From: CAYJOG01 sp964371695 [NCBI: uncultured bacterium]
GTDB taxonomy: Bacteria; CAYJOG01
NCBI GenBank assembly: GCA_964371695.1
Contig: CAYJOG010000004.1
Location: forward strand, 9,452-21,251
Length of the DNA: 11,800 nt
Reading direction: 5' to 3'
Part shown: positions 10,101 to 11,800 of the stretch, in pieces
Numbering within the stretch: the stretch's first letter is position 1
Layout of the letters: every line of letters starts with the position of its first letter
Notes under the pieces: generated by a model
The model's input: only the letters and a program-made list of their open reading frames with translations
What the model was told of the DNA's origin: nothing
Databases searched by the model: none
Position numbers and translations under genes: made by a program

Positions 10101-10974
10101 GGAGCCGCCGGTGATGGAAGACCAACCCTTCCTGCACATCTACACCGATGGCCAGGACAACCAGGGCCAAGCTGCCCGGTTCGCCGAAAGTTATCAGACA
10201 GCGGTGACGAGCGGCGCCATGGAAAAACAATGGACCGTCACCAGCCGCACCAACGTGTCCGGGCCGGTGAGTCTGGTGATGTCGGTGCTCAACAATGAAA
10301 ACAACGCCTATGTGGCTACGCTGACCGATCCCGAAACCGGCCAGCAGACTACCCTGGCGCCGGGTGACGTGAAGTTCGCCTATATCGCGCCAGGGGGCGT
10401 GAGCGAAAAACGGTTTATCGTGAAGGTGACGCGCACCGGTGAAAGCCTGAGCAAGGTGGCGCACACCTTCCCGGCTGGCTGGTCGCTGGTGAGCTTCCCC
10501 ATCGAAGCCGAACCCAGCAAGGCCTCGGCTCAGTTGGCCGACGACGTGGCCAGCCCTGAGATTTACCAGTATTACGAAAGCGCCTTTACCCAGGTGGGCA
10601 AGGGTGAAGACGTGGACCTGCAGGCGGGCCTGGGCTTCTGGCTGAGGCTGGACGCCCCGGTGGCGGTGGACGTGGAAGGGGTGCTGGTGACAGAGACCAC
10701 GCCCATCGAAGTGCCGCTGAAAAAAGGCTGGAACCTCTTGGGCAATCCCTATCAGCAGCCGCTGCCCTTTGGCCAGAACATCATGGTGAAACTGGCGGAT
10801 CGCGCAGCGCCCATCACGCTGCAAGAGGCCTACGCCACCGGCGTGATCACGCCGCCGCTCTTTGGTCAGGCGCAGGCCAACCCCGGTGATTACGAAGCCA
10901 CCGATCTTTTGCAGCCCTGGAAGGGCTACTTCATCCAGAGCAAGATGGATGCCACACTTATTCTCAAACCTTGA
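1..10974 (+). CDS. Giant modular repeat protein, probable secreted or surface adhesin (5'-truncated by window)
   Basis: The frame is open from base 1 to the TGA at 10972-10974, giving 3,657 residues without the true start. The GTG at 16 is only the first start-like codon and is not credible as the initiator, because homologous module sequence begins before it. The order of parts is solenoid, closing segment, small Cys domain, solenoid, closing segment, two Ig-like units, NW...P module start, long solenoid, closing segment, three Ig-like units, FN3, two Ig-like domains, then a Trp/Pro-repeat C-terminus. Composition is rich in Gly, Ala, Thr, Ser and Asn and poor in Lys and Cys. I count 11 Cys, ten of them in close pairs, which suits an oxidising extracytoplasmic location. 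No transmembrane helix, cell-wall anchor or catalytic motif was seen. By analogy with such architectures the role is adhesion or surface structure; that is inference, and no enzyme activity is proposed. Confidence is high that it is a real gene, low on precise role. Confidence 0.95.
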   Translation, partial: ADDKLVISSVGIQPATVNVALSARDVEILAGATLNGGANVLTVSGDFVVQGGGAFTPSTGTVAFNNLVEVSTNATSFNNLSTNSAAADLVLSTSVTVGGNLTNAGSVSQSGALTLAVTGNVSGAGDILRNGTGALTVGGDMNTTGNLTCAAGVNCRIVLGGTVTSLGTFTAALGEVEYASNTVGQNIPAATFNRLILNNPGQVATLAGNIVVSESLRVMSATGQLNGGASSIDLKGDLITDGDYATPFASVALGMTGAGNTQLISASGIITTFTVNKATGTARINTVSPGVFKASTATLTSGVLDLNGKSLTMGTGGTLALNGGTLLSTLTGSKITSTTPGVATYAFNVNGATLSVSNLIIESTNASGFNFQAGVITAFDNVVWQTGNTIYAIFDSALGTQNFYNHYFNAGVATNVRTLGTSTGTLNFIDSTGPGAGPATDDPQGAAINWQNTFNLAGFCANNGVNIRWTRNGALQAGPYVCAGNAYAFTALPAATADVVTVFEDDGGDGANDNLLIFKVPGGNISTADLPNHPNGQANVYNFGGGAVNIADLATSLIGDTDYPYTMAANVVMDAGADIQVMSGADFRITAAPVMGLGTGALLVSGSATVSAGATLTLGGDLMVSGLFRNVGSFTVVGQMDATGGALELVSGATLNLDGPIVSLGAFTFSPSSTVALNDTVSPQTLPSGDYPDLVINKTAQTATLGGNLSVSGNLTITNGVLSNGGFNLIVSGSTTVSPAATSQLVHSGGNTTLTGNVNNSKDITLSGVGLLRMLGNYAGGGTAILAINNAAATAVVSGSYNALGGLLTFGAAGVLELNGPLTDIGTAAWGTGLLRLTYTGGPATLPDIAYNSLHINTPGQTVNLGGPSTTLNTLSLSAGTLSQAGTITVSGNWDDTGGAFAGTGLVNIGGGNAQSINQGAANSFAQVDFNKSASTVTLLSTVRATGNVGVLHAADRINLNSQILEVGGNFDTSAGVFTPASGTVTLKPTGAVTLNMGAGFTNYFNHLITDLTAGNVTLASVVKAAGNYTQTGGGGIVEIGLNTLAVSGSATLNNGTLRVNNSANGGLLAVTGALAQNSGNLDLQYGGELRMGTGYTKTAGTFLNTAPTANVAKVGSLQPGVVFPTVQFGGVLNNTQVLSFSSIANTGVVISTSASVTAVNQLKFSSFQAGATCLEVNRSAGVSISFDQHDFDANCTTNVSAIGGAPTFTLTMTNSTGARKGEPFDNDGANAQVVWGTPIVLSAVTYYDISGNGRHDKAKLQFSTNLVDATVTLTDAQAALAINGVPGATGITDVDTTLGGGCAVAPGDPASANDNLITLCLNEPSFQTTRDLSVSFTTQAGKFRDADLNDTPTSGSAPTADAAAPVLLGAFGTVGSDVVFLQFSEPVWTNAGQSGALGVADLSVTDIDDGRTPFSVGFGAGLTEGTVTLTSALDGANDLNTDSVAPVGGGIFDAAGNTAATTPQTVQEGLVTWTGAFDGDWNNAANWSPSRVPQVFDNVTITAAGAQPVLLSISTRVVGITLSAGTLDVGATAVLSMSGNLTGSAAVLSTNAAATIAFDGQINQTVDKLSLGNVVVDKPGGTLLVSNNGAAQVNAVTFTVNNGAVDFQTRPMQLTGNLALNNASQLLNVALDATTAAGKSYVFNGTSVISMSSFVQSGAAATSITDNRTGGLVQVGGAFNVSAGTVTGPASVLNIEGNATLAGDFSATTVRLAGGVATFTPPAGGLNELQLASAGAVTLAGALHVSGSVVLSAGTTLNAASNLIAFDENLDAAGQGVFAALGLVHKAGTVAGSLSSSAAPTLASLVVEGTGGLTLLTNTTVSGQTYVTGQGLGFATTVLNAQGDFLHLGAASAGGAGAVLNLTGGTGSVLSLSQPLTANLNINKTAAIVTTGGPATVTGNLHLLSGTLASSSNLFVQGNVDQNTGTTFNFSGAAALNLTGTSAATVGAASTAAAISLSRLVINKSGGGSAQLSLPLALSADFTLSAGTFNQNGQSFITQTFTSSPGATYVHGGGPVVVDGANGALTHQATGSFNNLTISSSGTFSLAAGSNLTVDNTFTHRSPAMSANNLTLTTVNAHLRSNLDLLGTGVLAFNDLQAYSGQLNLSGSVALRGRTGANRTITVHPAATLRSSQGTLEHQNAGVEYVNVVAGGTVNITNLTVNNLNTTGVVITPSAVITNLNGLNFASGAAGSTCLTIQRTGGPNTLSPSSLTFGAHCTVNISADGGGGTTTINVLSTAGARAGENYDAEANGATVGWGAAPLVLASRQFDMDNDGSVDEIAVQFDKPLVDASVANGDAARFTWGGAALVAVDNVTNAGGTARLNTFDPGVANDAFITLFTTDAAGLGTGLKTLAYTTAADRLEDGLGNDAATNAGLPLADFARPVLLGRLTRDLNSNGSLDAVRLSYSENLSDATVSAANFAVSGASGLSFTGTTGGDVANNNILFISFTDGAQSSGAVPTVAYTAGTLADAAANTALSASAVAAADGAGPVLLSAAAADDGTVLTGIDNDDTVTLVFSEATTQPAITAANLPGAVLLSGAHTWLSGAGSITAAAWLSATTLKITLNITSGVPTIAPADTLTMAGVTIGDATGNAALGAVVLTGSFSADTASPAITSVQTLDTTANGFIDHIRVTFNKSIKDTTVGAAQFNLAGAGALTFSPSFGGDVANNNIATFSFVDGVLGTGQTPSLTYTAGTLTDLPGNPMATATAPSTDGAAPVLLSAVASDEAVVFNGYDNDDSVTLTFSEATNQTAVNVGNINTVLALSGGKTWLSGGGAISSAVWTSPSVLKVTLSTAGGSPTISPSVTITVGGAAIKGATDNLNAAGPAVAVAGTFAADTTPPTFAGLTGAATNTSVGQTVTLSWSVAIDTTPPITYHVYMGASAGGENFASPVLTLTSSGPVVSVDVGGLVNDTPYFFVVRATDGAGNQETGTVELSATPRNPDSNAPALSVNAPPDGFITNLNPITVTGQTEVGATVSANGTPLSVDAAGAFTGPVNLVVGPQALTVTATDAAGNPASISRTITLDQTSPTVVMEAPDANTDANPYGGLLEVRGTVADNIGIASTVVEYGPGASPSAWKQVGSTVSGAQTSALLATWNTSILKGAYTLRVTTTDLAGNAAQVSRLVVVANASGTQVIIPKDKWQIVSLPGLPVPNDPKQFLGPGAYNVRWWDPNSSVTTGPLYKYTTEFTVAGAQAFWVKAYGDDLSPSINLSTIDTTTDFVKSMPMGWSMIGMPFSRSMPISDLRFVDPSTSEERNFQAAVTADWVDGNLWAFDGTGFVAKDTAVDQIEAFGGCFINLKRPLNVVFKPGSGDASGVARIVRQPIPSFQVRVSGELPGAGVADRENRLGLRYTASDTYDATDRMEPPVMEDQPFLHIYTDGQDNQGQAARFAESYQTAVTSGAMEKQWTVTSRTNVSGPVSLVMSVLNNENNAYVATLTDPETGQQTTLAPGDVKFAYIAPGGVSEKRFIVKVTRTGESLSKVAHTFPAGWSLVSFPIEAEPSKASAQLADDVASPEIYQYYESAFTQVGKGEDVDLQAGLGFWLRLDAPVAVDVEGVLVTETTPIEVPLKKGWNLLGNPYQQPLPFGQNIMVKLADRAAPITLQEAYATGVITPPLFGQAQANPGDYEATDLLQPWKGYFIQSKMDATLILKP
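1120..1350 (+). repeat. Solenoid-closing segment, copy a
   Basis: This is the most diverged of three related segments (others at 3442 and 6505). It runs from GVITAFDNV to a terminal Trp at 1348 (AAINW). Like the others it ends with a 'TNV...L...STG-x-x-x-G...(D/E)...W' pattern, here with TNV, then STGPGAGPATDD, then INW. Unlike copies b and c it has no Cys pair. It probably caps the preceding solenoid; that role is inferred from its repeated position after each block. Confidence 0.5.
1351..1695 (+). other. Small Cys-pair domain between solenoid blocks
   Basis: A stretch of about 115 residues has Cys at 1378 (GFCANN) and 1444 (YVCAGN), 22 residues apart. An acidic loop (EDDGGDGANDN) follows, then a segment containing STADL and NIADL. 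It resembles, by memory only, the small transthyretin/carboxypeptidase-regulatory-like beta-sandwiches that separate repeat blocks in giant extracellular proteins. The acidic Asp/Gly/Asn loop could bind calcium. It occurs once in this window, only after closing segment a. The family assignment is tentative. Confidence 0.4.
1696..3441 (+). repeat. Beta-solenoid-like repeat block B (protein level)
   Basis: Repeats carry anchors at 2071 (YPDLVINKT), 2551 (YNSLHINTP), 2773 (FAQVDFNKS) and 3013 (FNHLITDLT). Around each anchor the order is similar: a 'G-x-(V/L)-x-(F/L)' strand, a short stretch often containing Gln-(S/T/N), the anchor, then '(T/V)-x-L-x-x-x-x-x-V-x-G-N-x' and 'G-x-L'. Copies differ at both protein and codon level, so the duplications are old. 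The end (about 3301-3441) loses periodicity as it runs into closing segment b. Confidence 0.7.
3442..3711 (+). repeat. Solenoid-closing segment, copy b (Cys pair)
   Basis: About 90 residues run from GVVIS to VVWG (Trp at 3706). They are clearly related to 6505-6777. Shared features are GVVI at the start, an 'L-x-F' strand, A-G-(A/S)-T-C-L, a second Cys followed by T-x-N-(V/I)-S-A, then (S/T)-x-GAR-x-GE-x-(F/Y)-D and a final W-G. Cys codons are at 3520 and 3586, 22 residues apart. The segment caps a solenoid block and leads straight into an Ig-like unit, the same order as in copy c. A disulphide between the Cys residues is inferred. Confidence 0.7.
3712..4095 (+). other. Ig-like unit 1 with D-x-x-x-N-G-x-x-D loop
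   Basis: The unit opens with IVLSAV and an acidic loop DISGNGRHD (first Asp at 3745), then the strand KAKLQFS. The loop resembles calcium-binding D-x-D-x-D-G loops. A local Cys pair (3907 and 3961, 18 residues apart) lies inside a longer loop not shared by the other units. The unit ends where the next begins, with AAPVLLGAF. It resembles bacterial Ig-like domains of the SbsA/Big_5 sort, where loss of an ordered calcium loop would loosen the fold. The family name is inferred from pattern. Confidence 0.55.
4096..4410 (+). other. Ig-like unit 2 (no acidic loop)
   Basis: It begins APVLLGAFGTVGSDVVFLQF, followed by SEPVW. This matches the '(A/R/G)-P-V-L-L-(G/S)' opening and 'V-x-L-x-F-S-E' strand of the units at 7147 onward, but it lacks the D-x-x-x-(N/D)-G-x-x-D loop. 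It closes with the common Ig-like end motif IFDAAGNTA before a linker into the NW...P module start. It is assigned as an Ig-like sandwich by this pattern. Confidence 0.5.
4411..4485 (+). other. W...NW...P module-start motif
   Basis: The motif is V-T-W-T-G at 4414-4428, then DWNNAANW with Trp at 4444 and 4462, then SRVP with Pro at 4480, followed by D-N-V-T-I. The pattern 'W-x-G...W-x-x-x-x-N-W-x-x-x-x-x-P...D-x-x-x-I' is known to open solenoid modules in many giant bacterial surface proteins. It comes directly after Ig-like unit 2 and directly before solenoid block C. It marks the start of a second large module related to the one cut by the left edge of the window. Confidence 0.65.
4486..6504 (+). 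repeat. Beta-solenoid-like repeat block C (protein level)
   Basis: This is the longest solenoid block, about 670 residues. Anchors are at 4714 (LGNVVVDKP), 5335 (FAALGLVHK), 5641 (LNINKTA), 5872 (LSRLVINKS) and 6100 (FNNLTISSS). 'L-x-(V/L)-x-G-(N/S)-(V/L/A)' strands and 'S-A-G-T-(L/F)' turns recur between them. There are no Cys codons in this block. The anchors are less regularly spaced than in block B. Adhesive or spacer function is inferred from similar repeat proteins. Confidence 0.7.
6505..6777 (+). repeat. Solenoid-closing segment, copy c (Cys pair)
   Basis: It is the same segment as at 3442-3711, from GVVITPSA to VGWG (Trp at 6772). Cys codons at 6583 and 6652 are 23 residues apart, one more than in copy b, matching a one-residue difference in total length. 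Shared words include GVVI, STCL/ATCL, GAR-x-GE and W-G. It closes block C and is followed by an Ig-like unit with an acidic loop, exactly as copy b is. This supports duplication of the whole cap plus Ig pair. Confidence 0.7.
6778..7179 (+). other. Ig-like unit 3 with DMDNDG loop
   Basis: The acidic loop DMDNDGSVD (first Asp at 6811) is the best calcium-loop match in the protein, with Asp at positions 1, 3, 5 and 9. It is followed by the strand EIAVQFDKPLVDASV, parallel to unit 1's KAKLQFS...LVDATV. After 'PG-x-ANDAFITLF' the unit ends in a DGLGN-like turn and leads into ARPVLLG. It is homologous to unit 1 at 3712, so a closing segment and an Ig unit were probably copied together. Confidence 0.55.
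7180..7866 (+). repeat. Tandem Ig-like double unit, copy 1 (229 codons)
   Basis: It starts at the loop DLNSNGSLD (7180). Landmarks are AVRLSYSE, then GGDVANNNI (coded at 7309-7335), YTAGTL, DGAGPVLLSA, DNDDTVTLVFSEAT (Asp at 7528), HTWLSG, TLKITL and finally SADTASP. Each landmark recurs in order in copy 2. A 27-base stretch coding GGDVANNNI is identical in both copies at exactly the 687-base period. The unit is two Ig-like sandwiches, one with the acidic loop and one with the DNDD strand. Confidence 0.7.
7867..8526 (+). repeat. Tandem Ig-like double unit, copy 2
   Basis: It repeats copy 1 in order: DTTANGFID loop (7867), HIRVTFNK, GGDVANNNI (7996-8022), YTAGTL, DGAAPVLLSA, DNDDSVTLTFSEAT (Asp at 8212), KTWLSG, VLKVTL and AADTTPP at the boundary with FN3. 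The DNDD landmarks are 228 codons apart and the first-loop landmarks 229 apart. The pair probably lengthens a stalk and, if the acidic loops bind calcium, stiffens it; that is inference. Confidence 0.7.
8527..8829 (+). other. Fibronectin type III domain
   Basis: About 100 residues carry the classic FN3 landmarks. These are PPTFAGL at the start, V-T-L-S-W with Trp at 8596, YHVYMGAS, V-G-G-L-V-N-D-T-P-Y (Tyr at 8752), FFVVRATDGAGN and a closing ATP. FN3 domains serve as spacers and binding modules in extracellular proteins. It stands between the tandem Ig-like units and two further Ig-like domains. Confidence 0.8.
8830..9096 (+). other. Bacterial Ig-like domain (glucodextranase-B/Big type)
   Basis: It begins APALSVNAPPDG, then ITVTGQTEVGATVSANG, AGAFTGPVNL, LTVTATDAAGN and finally SRTITLD (Asp at 9085). 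The order 'P-x-D-G...I-x-V-x-G-x-T-E-x-G-A-x-V...G-x-F...V-x-L...L-x-V-x-A-x-D-A-A-G-N' is standard for bacterial Ig-like spacer domains. The assignment rests on this motif order. Confidence 0.75.
9097..9411 (+). other. Ig-like domain before the C-terminal region
   Basis: It begins SPTVVMEAP and continues with LEVRGTVADN, IASTVVEYG, LATWNTS, YTLRVTTTDLAGNA and RLVVVANA. It shares the 'G-x-V-x-D-N...Y-x-L-R-V-x-x-x-D-x-A-G-N' ending of Ig-like domains found near C-termini of secreted proteins. It is the last sandwich before the A-B-A'-B' region. Confidence 0.65.
9412..9960 (+). repeat. C-terminal Trp/Pro half-repeats A and B
   Basis: Half-repeat A starts at KWQIVSLPG (Trp at 9436) and closes with AFWVKA (Trp at 9601), 55 codons later. 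Half-repeat B starts GWSMIGMPF (Trp at 9694) and closes with GGCFINL (Phe at 9895), 67 codons later. The pattern '(G/K)-W-x-(L/M/I)-(V/I/L)-(S/G)-x-P...(F/Y/C)-(W/F)-(V/I/L)' is shared with 10462-10971. The only unpaired Cys of the protein (9892) is in B. Function is unknown; an attachment or export role is possible from position alone. Confidence 0.7.
9961..10461 (+). other. C-terminal insert domain (beta-rich, secreted-protein type)
   Basis: About 165 residues lie between the two half-repeat pairs. Landmarks are REN-R-L-G-L at 10039 onward, YDATDRMEPP (10081-10110), FLHIYTD, KQWTVTSRT, V-S-L-V-M-S-V, LTDPETGQ and RFIVKVTR (Arg at 10411). This order (D-x-x-N-x-L-G, D-x-x-D-x-x-E-P-P, W-x-V, L-x-D-x-x-T-G, R-F-x-V-x-V) is, from memory, common near the C-termini of secreted proteins in several diderm phyla. 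No domain name is assigned with confidence. Confidence 0.5.
10462..10971 (+). repeat. C-terminal Trp/Pro half-repeats A' and B'
   Basis: A' starts AGWSLVSFPI (Trp at 10480) and closes with GFWLRL (Trp at 10639), 53 codons later. B' starts KGWNLLGNPY (Trp at 10729) and closes with GYFIQS (Phe at 10930), 67 codons later, identical to the B spacing. Only about 14 residues follow, ending the protein at TLILKP. No hydrophobic anchor helix, LPXTG, PEP-CTERM or outer-membrane barrel is visible. Confidence 0.7.
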
Positions 10975-11066
10975 TGGGCCGCCAAAGATTGAGCGGGCTG
11001 CCGCCGGGCGGTGGGATAACCGGTTGGTCATAAAGCCTGAGCAGGTTTTTGGTGTAAATTCCCGCC
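10975..11066. other. Intergenic region, no clear terminator
   Basis: These 92 bases separate the two genes. They contain an imperfect GC hairpin at 10998-11014 (seven pairs including two G-T, three-base loop) with no T-tract after it, so it is a poor terminator. A perfect eight-base palindrome AACCGGTT lies at 11018-11025. The last 25 bases are AT-richer than their surroundings and hold the possible -10 listed separately. No ribosome site of the AGGAGG type is seen before the ATG at 11067. Confidence 0.6.
11055..11060 (+). promoter_or_regulatory. Possible -10 element (TAAATT) for a leaderless dipeptidase transcript
   Basis: TAAATT fits the loose TAnnnT -10 pattern and matches the TATAAT consensus at four of six bases. 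It ends six bases before the ATG, so transcription would begin at or next to the start codon. No convincing -35 lies 16-18 bases upstream. The same TAA is also an in-frame stop, which fixes the ATG at 11067 as the first possible start. Confidence 0.3.
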
Positions 11067-11780
11067 ATGTCTTTTCCGCTGCTTGAAGAAGCCCGTCTGT
11101 TTCTGGAGAAGTTCGAGCGCATAGAACAGGTGGAAAACAACGAGCCGATGGTGGCGGTGCCCAAAGCGCGGGAGCTGTTCCGGTTTCAGCAAAGCCCATG
11201 GTCGTACACGCTTCTATTGGGGCATCACTATCTGCGCGAGACCGTGCTGCAAAAACTGTTGGCGGGCGCGCGGGAGGTCAAAACCACCCTGGGGCGGCAT
11301 TATCGCGTGGTGGTGCTGGACACTTACCGCCCACCGCCGGTGCAGCGCATGAACTTCACCCTGGTGTCGGCCTGGCACCGGCGGGCGATCCCCGAACTCA
11401 CCACTGAGCGGGACAGCAGGGCCTACACCAACATGTTCACCGCCATTCCCGAATTTGGCGGCCACCCCTGCGGCGCGGCCATTGACCTCACATTGATGGA
11501 CCTGCGCACCGGTCAGGTGCTGGAATTCGGCATGCATCAGGTGAAGACGATTTTTCACGTGTCCCGCGAACTGGGGCCGGTGGAAATGAAACCCGAACTG
11601 AAGGAAACCTACGAGACTCTTTGCGACATCATGAAGGCACAGGGTTTTTACATGACCCCCTGCGAGTGGTGGCACTTCGGTTTTGGAGACATCGAATGGG
11701 CGGTGCTCACCGGCCAGTCCCGCACGCTTTACACCGCCGTGCCCTGGCGTCCGCAACTCGCCTTTGGGCAGACGGAGTAA
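11067..11780 (+). CDS. D-Ala-D-Ala dipeptidase, VanX/DdpX-like zinc peptidase (family M15)
   Basis: Enzymes of this family hydrolyse D-alanyl-D-alanine, either to recycle cell-wall dipeptide or, with VanA/VanH, to deplete it in vancomycin resistance. The 237-residue product carries the family's zinc site. In H-P-C-G-A-A-I-D, His133 and Asp140 are ligands; in E-W-W-H-F, Glu200 is the catalytic base and His203 the third ligand. The conserved Arg is in D-T-Y-R-P (Arg88). The family form is S-x-H-x-x-G-x-A-x-D; here the first position is Gly131. It is somewhat longer than VanX (about 200 residues), with the extra length mostly N-terminal. There is no signal peptide, so it is probably cytoplasmic. 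The ATG is the first start after an in-frame TAA at 11055, with no Shine-Dalgarno site. No vanA, vanH, vanRS or dipeptide transporter lies nearby, so a recycling role is more likely than resistance. An M15 peptidase of other specificity is the alternative. Confidence 0.87.
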   Translation: MSFPLLEEARLFLEKFERIEQVENNEPMVAVPKARELFRFQQSPWSYTLLLGHHYLRETVLQKLLAGAREVKTTLGRHYRVVVLDTYRPPPVQRMNFTLVSAWHRRAIPELTTERDSRAYTNMFTAIPEFGGHPCGAAIDLTLMDLRTGQVLEFGMHQVKTIFHVSRELGPVEMKPELKETYETLCDIMKAQGFYMTPCEWWHFGFGDIEWAVLTGQSRTLYTAVPWRPQLAFGQTE

Positions 11781-11800
11781 GCCCTTTCTGAAATTGGTGT
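11781..11800. other. Short downstream non-coding end
   Basis: Twenty bases follow the TAA of the dipeptidase gene. They are too short to show a terminator or another gene. Confidence 0.5.

Noticed and set aside
10998-11014. GC hairpin as a rho-independent terminator of the giant gene
   Set aside because: The stem is short with two G-T pairs, and no T-run follows.
11018-11025. AACCGGTT palindrome as an operator
   Set aside because: Eight bases of symmetry with no extension on either side is expected by chance in GC-rich DNA, and no regulator is nearby.
6136-11199. A 1,687-codon minus-strand open frame crossing the gap between the two genes
   Set aside because: It has the same cause: codon alignment with the giant gene and few TTA/CTA/TCA codons. 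It ends at a sense TCA (6136). It overlaps two well-supported sense genes and has no recognisable domain.
11067-11780. Vancomycin resistance cluster
   Set aside because: Only the dipeptidase is present. No VanH dehydrogenase, D-Ala-D-Lac ligase or VanRS genes are in the window, and DdpX-type enzymes are common outside resistance clusters.

Overview
This window holds two genes, both on the + strand. One open reading frame covers bases 1-10974 and is already open at the left edge, so its start lies outside. It encodes at least 3,657 residues of a giant, Gly/Ala/Thr/Ser/Asn-rich repeat protein that looks like a secreted or cell-surface adhesin or stalk protein. A 92-base gap follows, then a complete 237-codon gene for a VanX/DdpX-type (peptidase family M15) D-Ala-D-Ala dipeptidase. 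The last 20 bases are non-coding.

The giant protein is modular. Bases 1-1119 are a beta-solenoid-like block. Bases 1120-1695 hold a solenoid-closing segment and a small Cys-pair domain. Bases 1696-3441 are a second solenoid block, closed by a second closing segment (3442-3711). Two Ig-like units follow (3712-4410). A Trp-rich W...NW...P module start at 4411-4485 begins the largest solenoid block (4486-6504), which ends in a third closing segment (6505-6777). Next come one Ig-like unit (6778-7179), two tandem units of about 229 residues (7180-8526), a fibronectin type III domain (8527-8829), two more Ig-like domains (8830-9411) and a C-terminal region (9412-10971). That last region is built as A-B-insert-A'-B' from four Trp/Pro-containing half-repeats. 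The first codons of the window align without gaps to bases just after the W...NW...P motif at 4420-4480. The window therefore opens just inside an equivalent upstream module, and the whole protein is larger still.

The organism cannot be named from this sequence. Composition is GC-rich with strong G/C preference at third codon positions. The architecture (solenoid repeats, NW...P starts, calcium-loop-like Ig units, paired GWxL(V/I)xxP C-terminal modules) recalls giant extracellular proteins of poorly cultured diderm bacteria; Elusimicrobiota-like lineages are one guess. I recognised no LPXTG, PEP-CTERM, type IX or autotransporter barrel signal at the C-terminus.

Nothing shows that the two genes work together. 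The dipeptidase has its own possible promoter, no van-type regulator or ligase lies in the window, and the shared orientation may be coincidental. There are no RNA genes, insertion sequences, CRISPR arrays or integrase genes here. The very long minus-strand open frames are by-products of codon bias and are not listed as genes.
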